Assembly: GCF_000160115.1 (NCBI RefSeq)
Contig: NZ_GG665866.1
Location: forward strand, 372,001 to 436,000
Reading direction: 5' to 3'
Length of the DNA: 64,000 nucleotides
Origin: Shuttleworthella satelles DSM 14600
GTDB lineage: Bacteria; Bacillota; Clostridia; Lachnospirales; Lachnospiraceae
A program made the translations under genes and the position numbers. This document shows, one piece after another, positions 34,382 through 44,545 of the stretch; the stretch's first letter is position 1; every line of letters starts with the position of its first letter. The notes below the pieces were generated by a model that was not told the DNA's origin, ran no database searches, and saw only the letters and a program-made list of their open reading frames with translations.

Positions 34382-36283
34382 TCAATCCTCCTCAAAGAAA
34401 AGTCTTCTCTTCCGCTCGATCATCTGATCTACCCGGGCGATGTATTCCTCCACATTCTTGACATTCTCACAGCGGTCGGTTTTCCCATTTGCCAGGATTT
34501 TCTTGGAATCAGCCGCGCAGCCCAGGGCCACGATATCCTGCTGTTCCTCCATAATAGCGATATTATAAATGCCCTCATAACCCTCTTTGGCATAACCCAC
34601 ATTCTCCTGATTGCCGGCGATGTTCTTCTGCCGGTAGAGATAGTAGGGAGATAATCCCATTTTTTTTGCATAGGAGGCTGCCAGTGCCATCAGTTCATCA
34701 GAGGATTCCATAACATACTTTGCGTACTCCTCCCAGCGCAGGTTCAGACGGGCCGTCCTCTTTAGGGCGAGGGAGTGGATCGTCAGATTCTCAGGCCCCA
34801 TGGCCGCTATCTCCTGTAAGGTCCGCTCGACGTCTGCCCTGCTCTCCCCCGGCAAACCGATGATGAGGTCCATATTAATATCGTCAAAGCCCTTAGACCG
34901 GGCCAGGCTGTAGGCCGTTCGAATCTGCTCCGATGTGTGATGACGGCCGATCAGCCTTAATGTCCCATCCTTCATGGTCTGGGGGTTAATGCTGATCCGG
35001 GTCACCCCATGCCCTCTTATCGCGTCCAGCCTGGCCTCCGTGATGGAGTCCGGCCGTCCGGCCTCAATGGTCCACTCCTTGAGTTGACTGGTATCCAGCC
35101 TCGACTCAATACAGGTCAGCAGGCGATCCAAAAGCTCTGCCGGAAGAGAGGTTGGCGTTCCTCCCCCGATGTAAATACTGTCAAGTACTCTCTTCTTTTC
35201 CTCCTGAAAGTCTTCTCGCACATAGTCGATCTCCCTCTCAAGAGCCGACACATAGTCCGGCATCAGAGCGGCATATTTTTTCTCCGGATAAGAGGTAAAG
35301 GAGCAGTAGAGACAGGTAGAGGGACAAAAGGGAATATTCAGATAGAGACTGTAGCCCTTCCTCCCGTCTTCTGCTCCTCCCATCCCTCCTGTGTGGATCC
35401 TTCTTAAAACCTTGCGCTCCCTGCTGACGATCTCCATACAGGTCGCAAGCTTCGCGTCAGAGACCATGTAGGTCTCCTTCATCCAGCGGGCCGCTTCTTC
35501 CTCTGAGGCGCCGGAGGCCAGTTTGCCCAGGAGAATCTTGGTCGGCCGAATCCCCGAGAGCGTTCCCCAGGGCAGATCTTTCCCCAGATCCTCAGACAGG
35601 GCCAGATAGATCAACCGCTTCAGGACATTTTTTTGCTCGCGGCGAAGGAGAATATCTCTCTCTTCGGCACAGGGCATAGCCTCTGGTCTTTCCTTTACAA
35701 AAGAAGACAGCGTCTCCTCACAGACCTGGCCGGAATTCGCTGACCAAAGAGCGGACAGGGCAGGGTCCGCAGGAAGTCCCCTTTCATCGGCCAGGGCCAA
35801 TTCCCTCATCATTTTCTCCGCCTCTTTGCCGTCAGCTTCCCAGCGAATGCGGATCCTGTCCTCGCGGATATCGACGAGAAGCACAGAGGCAGGCTGTCTC
35901 TCCAGAGTCTTCCGCAGCTTCTCCTGAGCCCTTGACAGCTTCTCCTGCAGGGCCTCAGGGCTTCTCTCATGATGATTGGCATGCCCCTTCTCCTCTGTCC
36001 ATGCTCCCCTTGCTCCCCTTGAGACAGGATCGGCGGCTGTTCTCTTCTGCTGAGCGCCCTGTCTCTCTGCGACTTTTTCCTCCCAATATGCCAGCTTCTC
36101 CTCGGCATCCGCCCTCTGCAGACGATAGCTTTTCAGGGCCTCCGCCGCTGTCTTTCCTCCCTCTAAGCTGTGCGCCAGATCTCTCGGATAGAGAAAACCC
36201 AGCTTGGCCCCCGGGAGAAAGGACCGAACCAGGTTATAAATATCGTATTCAAAACCGCTGGTATTCAACCGGACATAGATCAT
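34382..36283 (-). CDS. hemZ: Coproporphyrinogen III dehydrogenase-like radical SAM protein (HemZ)
   Basis: The 633-residue protein has the radical SAM iron-sulfur motif [12 protein letters not shown], preceded by YSLYLNI. Further HemN/HemZ marks are [42 protein letters not shown] and [13 protein letters not shown]. HemZ is the anaerobic heme-type enzyme of Bacillus and Clostridia. The domain begins near residue 310. The first half is longer than the roughly 500 residues usual: residues 45-135 form a charged coiled segment, [17 protein letters not shown] onward, that looks like an insertion. It ends four bases into the longer udp frame. Confidence 0.88.
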   Translation of the reverse strand: MIYVRLNTSGFEYDIYNLVRSFLPGAKLGFLYPRDLAHSLEGGKTAAEALKSYRLQRADAEEKLAYWEEKVAERQGAQQKRTAADPVSRGARGAWTEEKGHANHHERSPEALQEKLSRAQEKLRKTLERQPASVLLVDIREDRIRIRWEADGKEAEKMMRELALADERGLPADPALSALWSANSGQVCEETLSSFVKERPEAMPCAEERDILLRREQKNVLKRLIYLALSEDLGKDLPWGTLSGIRPTKILLGKLASGASEEEAARWMKETYMVSDAKLATCMEIVSRERKVLRRIHTGGMGGAEDGRKGYSLYLNIPFCPSTCLYCSFTSYPEKKYAALMPDYVSALEREIDYVREDFQEEKKRVLDSIYIGGGTPTSLPAELLDRLLTCIESRLDTSQLKEWTIEAGRPDSITEARLDAIRGHGVTRISINPQTMKDGTLRLIGRHHTSEQIRTAYSLARSKGFDDINMDLIIGLPGESRADVERTLQEIAAMGPENLTIHSLALKRTARLNLRWEEYAKYVMESSDELMALAASYAKKMGLSPYYLYRQKNIAGNQENVGYAKEGYEGIYNIAIMEEQQDIVALGCAADSKKILANGKTDRCENVKNVEEYIARVDQMIERKRRLFFEED

Positions 36284-36460
36284 AAGATAAGCCTATCCTC
36301 TGTCATGCTTTCCCTCTTCTGTCTCTGTGTTCCTTCCATACACATGTCCAACCGCATAGGTCTGAGACCCTTGATACAATCTTTGGCAGCTGTCGATTTA
36401 CAGTCACTCTGATTCCATGCATGCAAAGATCTCCAAACAATTCTGTACTGTCTTATATTT

Positions 36461-37093
36461 TTACAGCAGATATGGATTATTCACTCTCTCCTCCCCGATC
36501 GTCGTCTCTCCCTCGTGTCCGGGCAAAACGCGAGTGCCCTCAGGCAGGGTCATCAGCTTTTCTTTTACGCTCCTGACCAAAAGAGCCACAGATCCTCCCG
36601 GAAAATCTGTTCTCCCCAGAGAACCCGCAAAGAGACTGTCCCCGGAAAAGAGAACATTTTCATAGGGAAAATAGAAACAGCAGCCACCCTCTGTGTGCCC
36701 GGGCGTAGCCAGAAGACGAAAATGCAGACCGGCCAGGTCTTTCTCCTCCCCGTCTCTCATAAAGAGGTCGGCGTGAAAGACCTGACTATGAGACAGGATC
36801 CAGGAAGAAAGATTGTAATTGGGATCGGCCAGAGTCCTCTTCTCTCCCTCATAGGCGATCACCGGCACCCGGTCCTTAAGCTCCCTCAGCAGATCCTCGA
36901 TTCCCCCGGCATGATCGGCGTGCCCGTGGGTTAAAAGAACAGCGGCAAGCCGCAGTCCTTCCTTTCTCAGATGCTCCGCAAGCTGCCTGCCGGCCGCACC
37001 GGGATCGATAATCAGGGCCTCTTTTTCTCCTTCTTTATGAATGATATAACAATTGGTCTCTACAGGGCCGACGACAAATTGTTGAATCAGCAT
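36461..37093 (-). CDS. MBL-fold metallo-hydrolase (glyoxalase II-like)
   Basis: The 210-residue protein has the zinc motif LLTHGHADHAGG, then ATPGHTEGGCCFYF and the long FSGDSLFAGSLGRTDFPGGS that marks the YcbL/glyoxalase-II-like group. No thiol such as glutathione is implied; the substrate is unknown. ATG at 37093 follows AGGGAAGAGAT. It begins 10 bp after the rel stop, so it shares the rel transcript, as in many Clostridia. Confidence 0.9.
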   Translation of the reverse strand: MLIQQFVVGPVETNCYIIHKEGEKEALIIDPGAAGRQLAEHLRKEGLRLAAVLLTHGHADHAGGIEDLLRELKDRVPVIAYEGEKRTLADPNYNLSSWILSHSQVFHADLFMRDGEEKDLAGLHFRLLATPGHTEGGCCFYFPYENVLFSGDSLFAGSLGRTDFPGGSVALLVRSVKEKLMTLPEGTRVLPGHEGETTIGEERVNNPYLL

Positions 37094-37103
37094 ATCTCTT
37101 CCC

Positions 37104-39476
37104 TCAGCCTCCCGTCGTCCGCTCGATGTCCACAACAGACTCAATCTGCCGCAGCTTCTCCGTCAGATTGCGAAGCTCCTCCTTGCCGTGAACCTTGAAC
37201 TGGATTGTGATGGTCGCCACCCCCTGCCTGGAGGTATTGGAGTGCAGCTGCTCGATATCAATATCCGCCCCGGAAAAGACCCTGGACAGATCCACCAGAA
37301 TTCCCACCCGGTTGTTGGCGTAGATCTTAATGACCGTGTCATAGAGCTTGCCGCTGGGATTAGACCAGCCGTCCTCCCATTCCGCTTCAATCAGGCGGTT
37401 TTTCTCCATGTCCGGCAGATTGATCATATTGACGCAGTCGGTCCGGTGGATGGAAATGCCTCTTCCCCGGGTAATATAGCCGACGATCTCATCGCCCGGC
37501 ACCGGACTGCAGCACTTGGAGAAGCGGACGGAAACATCATGCAGTCCCTTGACCACGATCCCGCTCTTATGATGCCTGGTCTGCGTATTCTCCGGGTGCT
37601 CGTGAACCGAGCCGGAAGCCCCCTCCGGCAGGTCTCCATCCGCAGGGGTCTGCGGCTTAACCGAGGCTAAGATATCCTCATCGGTCAGAATTCTGGGATG
37701 ATCCTTGCGGTAGTTCTCAAGAAGACGGTTGATCACCTGTCCCTCCTTGAGCCCTCCGTGTCCCACCGTGGCCAGAGCATTGTTCCAATCGTGGAAGCCG
37801 AAGCGGCGAAGTACTTTCTGCTGGTATTCCGGCCGGTTAATGGCATTGAAATCAATGTCATGGCTCTTCGCGTAAGCCATGAGAAGCTCCTTGCCCCGCT
37901 GGATATCCTCATCCTTGGACTGGGCTCGAAACCACTGATTGATTTTATTCCTGGCCTGGGAGGATTTGACCAGCTTGACCCAGTCGCGGCTGGGCCCCCT
38001 GGAATTCTGAGAGGTGATGATCTCAATTCGGTCGCCGTTTTGGATGCCGTAATCGATCGGCACCAGCTTACCGTTGACCTTGGCTCCCACCATCCGATTC
38101 CCGACAGCCGAGTGAATTGAGTAGGCGAAGTCGACCGGGGTCGATCCCGCAGGCAGGTTCTTGACATCACCGGTCGGCGTGAAGCAGTAGACCGTGTCGG
38201 AGAAGAGGTTTAAGTCGCTCTTGATCAGAGAGACAAATTCCTTATTATCCGTCATATCCTGCTGCCACTCCAGGATCTGCCTGAGCCAGGACAGCTTCTG
38301 TTCCTCCTGATTGGTCGTGGCCCCCTCTCCGGACTCCTTGTATTTCCAGTGAGCGGCAATACCGTACTCAGAGATCCTGTGCATCTCCCAGGTGCGGATC
38401 TGAATCTCAAAAGGCTGCCCCTTGGGCCCGATGACCGTCGTGTGCAGGGACTGGTACATATTGGGCTTGGGCATGGCAATATAGTCCTTAAAGCGGCCGG
38501 GGATTGGTGTATAGTGCTCGTGAATAATTCCCAAAGAGGCATAGCAGTCCTTTAAGTCATCGACAATAATGCGGACCGCGAAGAGATCATAGATCTGATC
38601 CAGCGTCTTATGCTGATTGACCATCTTCTTGTAGATGGAGAATAAATGCTTGGCTCTCCCGTAGATCTTGGCCTTAATCCCCGCCGCGTCAATCTGCCTT
38701 GTCACCAGGTCCGCCAGGGACTGAATGTACTCGCTTCTCTCGCTCTCACGCTGGTTCAGCTGCTCCAGAAGATCATAGTAGGCATCCGGTTCCAGGAACT
38801 TGAGCGCCAGGTCGTCCAGCTCGACCTTCACCTTGCTGATACCCAGCCGCTGCGCCAGAGGGGCGTAGATCTCCATGGTCTCGCGGGCCTTCTCCTTTTG
38901 CTTGGCGGGCGTCATGAACTTTAGAGTGCGCATATTGTGCAGGCGATCCGCCAGCTTAATCAGAAGGACACGGATATCCTTGGACATGGCCAGGAACATC
39001 TTCCGCAGATTCTCCGCCTGAATCTCCACCTTATCGGCATCATAGGACAGCTGCCCCAGCTTGGTGACCCCATCCACCAGAAGGGCGATCTCATCGCTGA
39101 ACTCCCTGCGAACGTCATCCAGACTCATGACCGTATCTTCTACGACATCGTGCAGAAGACCTCCGACGATGGTCTCCTTGTCCAGCTCCAGATCCGCTAA
39201 GATCAGTGCTACAGACAAAGGATGAATAATATAGGGTTCACCGGACTTGCGCTTCTGATCCTTGTGGGCCTGACGGGCAATCCCATAGGCCTTCTCAATC
39301 ATGGAGATATCTGTATTGGGATGATATCGGTTAATCCGGGCCACAAGCTCTCTGTAGATCACCTCCGGATCCACGAAGTCATCCGTGGCGATGACGCGGG
39401 CCGCCTGCGCACGCAGGATCTTCTTCTCGATTTGTTCCAGCTGCTCTCTGGATTCCAAATGCGTCATGTCCGCCAT
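37104..39476 (-). CDS. rel: Bifunctional (p)ppGpp synthetase/hydrolase, Rel
   Basis: The 790-residue stringent-response enzyme makes (p)ppGpp from ATP and GTP/GDP on starved ribosomes and hydrolyses it. The HD hydrolase domain (about 50-200) has GLLHDVVEDT and ALLIKLADRLHNM-like LIKLADRLHNMRTL. The synthetase domain has GRFKDYIAMPKPNMYQSLHT. A TGS domain (about 410-470) starts VYCFTPTGDVKNLP, and a C-terminal ACT domain ends the protein. Both active sites look intact. The start follows AGGAGTCGGTCT. The MBL gene is co-transcribed. Confidence 0.96.
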   Translation of the reverse strand: MADMTHLESREQLEQIEKKILRAQAARVIATDDFVDPEVIYRELVARINRYHPNTDISMIEKAYGIARQAHKDQKRKSGEPYIIHPLSVALILADLELDKETIVGGLLHDVVEDTVMSLDDVRREFSDEIALLVDGVTKLGQLSYDADKVEIQAENLRKMFLAMSKDIRVLLIKLADRLHNMRTLKFMTPAKQKEKARETMEIYAPLAQRLGISKVKVELDDLALKFLEPDAYYDLLEQLNQRESERSEYIQSLADLVTRQIDAAGIKAKIYGRAKHLFSIYKKMVNQHKTLDQIYDLFAVRIIVDDLKDCYASLGIIHEHYTPIPGRFKDYIAMPKPNMYQSLHTTVIGPKGQPFEIQIRTWEMHRISEYGIAAHWKYKESGEGATTNQEEQKLSWLRQILEWQQDMTDNKEFVSLIKSDLNLFSDTVYCFTPTGDVKNLPAGSTPVDFAYSIHSAVGNRMVGAKVNGKLVPIDYGIQNGDRIEIITSQNSRGPSRDWVKLVKSSQARNKINQWFRAQSKDEDIQRGKELLMAYAKSHDIDFNAINRPEYQQKVLRRFGFHDWNNALATVGHGGLKEGQVINRLLENYRKDHPRILTDEDILASVKPQTPADGDLPEGASGSVHEHPENTQTRHHKSGIVVKGLHDVSVRFSKCCSPVPGDEIVGYITRGRGISIHRTDCVNMINLPDMEKNRLIEAEWEDGWSNPSGKLYDTVIKIYANNRVGILVDLSRVFSGADIDIEQLHSNTSRQGVATITIQFKVHGKEELRNLTEKLRQIESVVDIERTTGG

Positions 39477-39556
39477 AGACCGACTCCTCTCACAAGAGTA
39501 AACCGCGCCGGACTCCTCCGACGCAGATCCCTATAGATGTCCATTATTATAGAAGA

Positions 39557-40483
39557 TCAAAGGGACAAATGCCAATGATCCCCCTCATTCTCCCCTCCAA
39601 AGGGTCCCCTCTCCTCCCTGACAAAGTTAAGTTTCTCAAGCAGGCGCTGTGAGGGCAGATTATCCGGGTGGACATGCGCGACAAGTTCCCTCAGCCGCAA
39701 TTTCTCCCGCGCGTATTGACAAATACCCTCCAGCGCTTCTTTAGCATATCCTCTGCGACGGCAGGACGCGTCAATCAGATAACCGACCTCTGCCTGGCCC
39801 TCCCCGCAACGATCGGTTGGCTTGAGGTCAATTCTTCCGACAACTCTCTCCTGCTCAGCTCTTTCCTGTTTGTCCGCATCCCTCCTGCCGCCATCCCTCT
39901 TCTTAACTTCTCTGTCAATCAGCAGAAATCCTCCCATCCCACAGAGGGGATAGAGATAATCCCAATAGGTTTGAATCAGCTTTTCCGTTGCCCTGCGGCC
40001 GCCCAGAGGCTCTATGAAGTCTTCCATCGCTCCGCCGGTCTTTTGCGCTTCCATATGCTCTTTTGCTTCAAGGCTTCGGTACAGGCGAAGCAGGGCCGGG
40101 TAATCGGAGGGAACCATCTCCCGAATGATCAGTCGCCTGGTTCTTATGATCTCATCCGGAATTTCCATCCCCCTGCGATAGCTTCTGAGAATATCCTCTT
40201 CCTCCAGGGCCTCAAAGCTACATAGGACCAGGTCCGCGGACAGGTCTTCTCCCTCCGACGCGACGCCGATGACCGGAATTTTCGCCTCCCGCATCGCCAG
40301 GATACTGGCCTCTTGTCTGCAGATCGCAAGATCAACTCCCCCCTTTGATATACAAGAGGAGACCTCAAAGAAGGCCTCCTCAGGATGCAAGGGCAGGTGA
40401 CCGCACCGAATCAGAAAATCGTCCATGGTCGGATCCTCGTTTCGGTCAAAGTCCATTGCGATGATCAATTGTTCTCTCTTCAT
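39557..40483 (-). CDS. GNAT acetyltransferase with an N-terminal HAD-like fragment
   Basis: The 308-residue protein has two parts. Residues 1-105 contain ILAMREAKIPVIGVASEG then SADLVLCSFEALEEED, which look like the second half of a HAD phosphatase but lack its catalytic DxD. Residues 115-308 are a GNAT domain: TRRLIIREM, EVGYLIDASCRRRGYAKEAL for acetyl-CoA, and VHPDNLPSQRLLEKLNF. A charged insertion (about 195-212, KKRDGGRRDADKQERAE) interrupts the GNAT fold. The start overlaps dapL's stop by four bases, so it is coupled to dapL; an N-acyl target in lysine/DAP metabolism is possible but unproven. Confidence 0.75.
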   Translation of the reverse strand: MKREQLIIAMDFDRNEDPTMDDFLIRCGHLPLHPEEAFFEVSSCISKGGVDLAICRQEASILAMREAKIPVIGVASEGEDLSADLVLCSFEALEEEDILRSYRRGMEIPDEIIRTRRLIIREMVPSDYPALLRLYRSLEAKEHMEAQKTGGAMEDFIEPLGGRRATEKLIQTYWDYLYPLCGMGGFLLIDREVKKRDGGRRDADKQERAEQERVVGRIDLKPTDRCGEGQAEVGYLIDASCRRRGYAKEALEGICQYAREKLRLRELVAHVHPDNLPSQRLLEKLNFVREERGPFGGENEGDHWHLSL

Positions 40484-41697
40484 ACCTTCATCTTCCCGAT
40501 GCGCTCTACCGCGCGAAGGGTATTCTCATAGCTGCCGAAAGCAGTCAGGCGGAAGTAGTGCTCCCCGGAGGGGCCGAAACCGGATCCCGGTGTGCCGACG
40601 ATGTTCACCTCCCTCAGAAGGTAGTCAAAGAAATCCCAGGAGCTCATATTGCCGGGCGCCTTGAGCCAGATGTAGGGGGCATTGACCCCCCCGTACACCT
40701 CAAAACCCGCCTCTGCCAGACCATCGTGGATGATCTTCGCATTCTTCATATAGTAGGCGACCAGCTCGCGAATCTCCCTCTGCCCCTGATCGGAATAGAC
40801 CGCCTGGCCGGCCCGCTGGGTGATATAGGGAGCGCCGTTGAATTTGGTTCCATGGCGGCGGGCCCACATGTCGTGAAGACTGATTCCCCCCTGTACAATA
40901 TCCCTGGGAAGAACTGTGAATCCCAGACGCACTCCGGTAAATCCCGCGTTTTTCGAGAAAGAGCGCAGCTCAATGGCACAGGCTCTTGCCCCCCGGCACT
41001 CATAGATCGAATGCGGAACATCCGGCTGGGAAATATAGGCCTCGTAGGCGGCGTCAAAAATAATGAGAACTCCATTTCTGTTAGCCCAGTCTACCCAGTC
41101 CTGCAGTTGATCCTTTGTCAGTGTGGTCCCGGTCGGATTATTGGGCAGACAGAGATAGACCACATCGGGAATCTGACTGGGGAATTCCGGGACAAAATCA
41201 TTTTCCGCCGTCACGGGCAGATAAATAATATCGCTCCACTGCTCTTTCTTCGCATCCCAGTTCCCGCAGCGGCCAGCCATGACATTGGAATCCACGTAGA
41301 CCGGATAGACAGGATCCGTGACGGCGATGCGGGTGTCCTGGGAAAAGAGCTCCTGGATGGCTGCGGAGTCCGACTTGGCCCCGTCAGACACGAAGATTTC
41401 ATCGGCAGAGACGTCGACGCCTCTGTCCTTGTATTCTCCGGCAATGGCATCGCGCAGAAAGTCATAGCCCAGATCCGGCGCGTAACCGTGGAATCCCTCT
41501 TCCGTTCCCATCTCATCGACGGCATCGTGCATGGCCTTAATGATTGTCGGGGTCAGAGGACGGGTCACATCCCCGATTCCCAGGCGAATGATATCCGCCT
41601 GGGGATTGGCCTCTGCGAAGGCCGCCACCTTCCGGGCAATGTCCGAAAAGAGATAGCTTCCGGGCAGCTTCTGAAAATTGCTGTTAATCTTGTACAT
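40480..41697 (-). CDS. dapL: LL-diaminopimelate aminotransferase
   Basis: The 405-residue PLP enzyme converts tetrahydrodipicolinate directly to LL-diaminopimelate, bypassing acylated intermediates of lysine and peptidoglycan synthesis. DapL signatures are LGIGDVTRPL, TEEGFHGYAPDLGYDFLR, SDGAKSD and the PLP lysine in SFSKNAGFTG. DapL is typical of some Clostridia, plants, Chlamydia and methanogens. The start follows GAGGTGAAAT. hisA ends 63 bp upstream in the same direction. No lysine riboswitch is visible in that spacer. Confidence 0.95.
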   Translation of the reverse strand: MYKINSNFQKLPGSYLFSDIARKVAAFAEANPQADIIRLGIGDVTRPLTPTIIKAMHDAVDEMGTEEGFHGYAPDLGYDFLRDAIAGEYKDRGVDVSADEIFVSDGAKSDSAAIQELFSQDTRIAVTDPVYPVYVDSNVMAGRCGNWDAKKEQWSDIIYLPVTAENDFVPEFPSQIPDVVYLCLPNNPTGTTLTKDQLQDWVDWANRNGVLIIFDAAYEAYISQPDVPHSIYECRGARACAIELRSFSKNAGFTGVRLGFTVLPRDIVQGGISLHDMWARRHGTKFNGAPYITQRAGQAVYSDQGQREIRELVAYYMKNAKIIHDGLAEAGFEVYGGVNAPYIWLKAPGNMSSWDFFDYLLREVNIVGTPGSGFGPSGEHYFRLTAFGSYENTLRAVERIGKMKV

Positions 41698-41759
41698 ATT
41701 TCACCTCGTATTCATCTTTACGGTATCAATGGGTTTTCATCAGATCATCTGCCCTTGCC

Positions 41760-42569
41760 CTATCCTCTTGGTACCCGACCGGGTATATCAGGGGATGGCA
41801 TGCGATATTCTCTAACCCTCTCGTATGACAGCTTTCCTCCAAAGAGGTCCAGTGCGGATCCCACTGTAAAATCAACCCTTCCCTGTCCGATTCTTCCTAT
41901 GTTCTCGATATCCCCATAGCTGTGAATCCCACCGGCGTAGGTGACGGGGATCCCTTTCCAGCCCGCCAGAAGCTTTAGCAAATCCTCTGCGGGTCCGGTC
42001 TGCATGCCCTCCACATCCGCGGCGTGAATTAGAAATTCGTCGCAGTAATCTGCCAAATGATTCAAGAGTTTTTCTTCCACCGGCTCCTCCGTCAGAGTCT
42101 GCCAGCGATCAGTGGTCACATAATAGCGGCCTTTTCTCTTGCGACAGGACAGGTCTAAGACCAGGTGTTCCCTGCCGACTGTCTCCACAAGGTCCCTGAG
42201 CCGGTCATAATTGACCTGTCCCCTCTCAAAGACATAAGAGGTCACAATCACATGGGAAGCTCCGGCATCCAGATAGACCCCGGCATTATCCGCGGTGATG
42301 CCGCCGCCGATCTGCAGTCCGCCGGGATAGGCTGCCAGAGCGGCCAGCGCCTCCTGCCTCGTCTGCTCAAAATAATTGGAGTCACGGGCATTTAACAGGA
42401 TGATATGTCCCCCCGTCAAATGATCCCTCTGATAGAGCCGGGCGTAATCCGCCGCCGACCTGTCAGAGACATAGTTCTCACAGGCCCTGTCCCCTTGATC
42501 CTGCAGGGAGGATCCGACAATCTGTTTGACCTTTCCGTTATGAATATCAATACAGGGGCGAAACCGCAT
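41760..42569 (-). CDS. hisA: HisA, eukaryote-type (ProFAR isomerase)
   Basis: The 269-residue TIM-barrel protein opens MRFRPCIDIHNGKVKQIVG with the catalytic Asp, and has LQIGGGI and VTYAGGIHSYGD phosphate loops. The second catalytic Asp lies in the HAADVEGMQTGP strand. The pattern, with QTGPAEDLL and a long C-terminus, matches the fungal HIS6-like form rather than the usual bacterial HisA. It is alone: no hisF, hisH or other his gene flanks it. It may serve histidine synthesis encoded elsewhere. The start follows AGGAGGAGAG. Confidence 0.87.
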   Translation of the reverse strand: MRFRPCIDIHNGKVKQIVGSSLQDQGDRACENYVSDRSAADYARLYQRDHLTGGHIILLNARDSNYFEQTRQEALAALAAYPGGLQIGGGITADNAGVYLDAGASHVIVTSYVFERGQVNYDRLRDLVETVGREHLVLDLSCRKRKGRYYVTTDRWQTLTEEPVEEKLLNHLADYCDEFLIHAADVEGMQTGPAEDLLKLLAGWKGIPVTYAGGIHSYGDIENIGRIGQGRVDFTVGSALDLFGGKLSYERVREYRMPSPDIPGRVPRG

Positions 42570-42689
42570 CTCTCCTCCTCTTTGCCGACAAAACTCTCGG
42601 GTCTTAGATTAGCAAATTTAAGGGGACAAGTAAATTCAAAGCGCTCCCGCCTGACTTTACCAAATGCAATTCACACACAAATCTGACCC

Positions 42690-42757
42690 ATGTGATTCAA
42701 CACCTCCACACCCGAATGTGATTCATTGACCCGCCCCCGCGATTTTGATAGTATAAT
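42690..42757 (+). promoter_or_regulatory. guaB promoter region with repeated ATGTGATTCA
   Basis: TATAAT lies at 42752-42757 and TTGACC at 42726-42731, with a 20-base spacer that is longer than ideal. ATGTGATTCA occurs twice, at 42690-42699 and 42716-42725, 26 bases apart, the second touching the -35 box. Two direct sites next to a weak -35 suggest regulation, perhaps by purines. Confidence 0.5.
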
Positions 42758-42802
42758 TGACTAAAAACACAGGCAGAGGTCAGCAGAAAGAGAGGACAGT
42801 AC

Positions 42803-44275
42803 ATGGGTACAATTATTGGTGAAAGCATTACGTTTGATGATGTCTTACTGGTGCCTCAATACTCAGAAGTAACACCAAACCTGATTAATCTTCAGACCAG
42901 ACTCACCAAAAAGATCAGTCTTAACATCCCCATGATGAGCGCGGCCATGGATACGGTGACCGAACACCGCATGGCGATTGCCATGGCCCGTCAAGGCGGA
43001 ATCGGTATTATCCACAAGAACATGTCCATCGCCCAACAGGCCGAAGAGGTAGACAAGGTGAAGAGGTCAGAGAACGGCGTCATCACCGAGCCCTTCGCCC
43101 TGACCCCGGATCACACCCTGGCTGATGCTGATGCCCTGATGGGAAAATATCGCATTTCCGGCGTCCCAATCACCGAGGACGGCAAGACCGGCAAGCTGAT
43201 TGGAATCATCACCAACCGTGATCTCAAGTTTGAAGAGGACTTCACCAAGAAAATCTCCGAGGTCATGACCACCGGCGACCAGCTGATTACCGCCAAAGTC
43301 GGCGTCACCCTGGCAGAAGCCAAGGAAATCTTAGGCAAGGCCCGCAAGGAGAAGCTGCCCATTGTCGATGATCACTTCAACCTCCGCGGACTGATTACCA
43401 TCAAGGACATTGAAAAACAGATCAAATACCCCAACGCAGCCAAGGACGAGCAGGGGCGTCTTCTCTGCGGCGCCGGAGTCGGCATTACGGGCAACATGAT
43501 GGAACGGGTCGAAGCTCTGATCGCCGCCCATGTCGACTGCATCGTCGTTGACTCCGCCCACGGCCACTCCAAGAACATCATTGAGGCGGTTAAGAAGATC
43601 AAAGCCGCCCATCCTGACCTCCAGGTCATCGCCGGCAACATCGCAACCGGCGACGCCGCCAGAGCCTTGATTGAAGCGGGTGCGGACGCCGTAAAGTGCG
43701 GCATCGGACCCGGATCGATCTGTACCACCCGCGTTGTCGCCGGTATCGGCGTTCCCCAGGTGTCAGCAATCATGGACTGTTACGCTGTCGCCAAGGACTA
43801 CGGCGTCCCGGTCATTGCTGACGGCGGCATCAAGTTCTCCGGCGATATGGTCAAGGCCCTTGCCGCCGGCGGTAATGTCTGCATGATGGGTTCCCTCTTC
43901 GCCGGCTGCGACGAGGCTCCGGGCGAGTATGAACTCTATCAGGGGCGCAAGTTCAAGGTCTACCGCGGTATGGGATCTATTGCGGCAATGGAGAACGGTT
44001 CTAAGGATCGCTATTTTCAGGAGGGCGCCAAGAAGCTGGTTCCTGAAGGCGTCGAGGGCCGAGTCGCCTACAAGGGTTCCGTCGAGGATACGATCTTCCA
44101 GATGATCGGCGGCATCCGCTCCGGTATGGGCTACTGCGGTACTCCCACGATCCCGGAGCTCCAGGAGCGGGGCAAGTTCGTCAAGATCTCCTCTGCCTCC
44201 CTCAAGGAATCTCACCCTCACGATATCCACATCACCAAGGAGGCTCCCAACTACACCATAGACGATAACCTGTAA
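42803..44275 (+). CDS. guaB: Inosine-5'-monophosphate dehydrogenase
   Basis: The 490-residue NAD-dependent enzyme makes XMP from IMP, the first committed step to GMP. The barrel starts [17 protein letters not shown]. Two CBS domains (about 95-205) are inserted, with TITNRD-like [10 protein letters not shown] and [11 protein letters not shown]. The catalytic cysteine is in [10 protein letters not shown] (C307), and the flap reads [20 protein letters not shown]. The start follows AGAGGACAGTAC. Two hairpins follow the stop. It is transcribed alone. Confidence 0.97.
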   Translation: MGTIIGESITFDDVLLVPQYSEVTPNLINLQTRLTKKISLNIPMMSAAMDTVTEHRMAIAMARQGGIGIIHKNMSIAQQAEEVDKVKRSENGVITEPFALTPDHTLADADALMGKYRISGVPITEDGKTGKLIGIITNRDLKFEEDFTKKISEVMTTGDQLITAKVGVTLAEAKEILGKARKEKLPIVDDHFNLRGLITIKDIEKQIKYPNAAKDEQGRLLCGAGVGITGNMMERVEALIAAHVDCIVVDSAHGHSKNIIEAVKKIKAAHPDLQVIAGNIATGDAARALIEAGADAVKCGIGPGSICTTRVVAGIGVPQVSAIMDCYAVAKDYGVPVIADGGIKFSGDMVKALAAGGNVCMMGSLFAGCDEAPGEYELYQGRKFKVYRGMGSIAAMENGSKDRYFQEGAKKLVPEGVEGRVAYKGSVEDTIFQMIGGIRSGMGYCGTPTIPELQERGKFVKISSASLKESHPHDIHITKEAPNYTIDDNL

Positions 44276-44314
44276 TTGCCTGCGTTATCTGTCGGACAAA
44301 ATGTGTCGATAAAT

Positions 44315-44351
44315 CCCCCTCAAGCTCCTGTCAGTCAAGGGCTTGAGGGGG
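44315..44351 (+). terminator. First hairpin after guaB
   Basis: CCCCCTCAAGC (44315-44325) and GCTTGAGGGGG (44341-44351) form an 11-bp perfect stem. No T-run follows, so it may act as RNA protection or a weak terminator ahead of the next hairpin. Confidence 0.6.
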
Positions 44352-44387
44352 ATAAACCGTGAAAATCAGATTTATATTGACTCTTTA

Positions 44388-44422
44388 GGAGCGAGACAGC
44401 CGCAGCTGCCTCGCTCCTTTTT
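44388..44422 (+). terminator. Rho-independent terminator of guaB
   Basis: GGAGCGAG-A-CAGC (44388-44400) pairs with GCTG-C-CTCGCTCC (44405-44417) around CGCA, followed by TTTTT. Confidence 0.85.
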
Positions 44423-44545
44423 CTGTTACATCCGTGAAAAAACATTCCACAAGGGAAATCGATTTTATAATCCATCGGACTGGCTGTCGGGGCGTTTTGT
44501 CTTATAACTCGAATATTGATTCGTCATATATAGGACAGCCTTCGA

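Noticed and set aside
40558-41919. Open frame of 453 codons on the plus strand
   Set aside because: It is antisense to dapL and hisA, which have clear active sites, and has no family match by eye; high GC gives long shadow frames.
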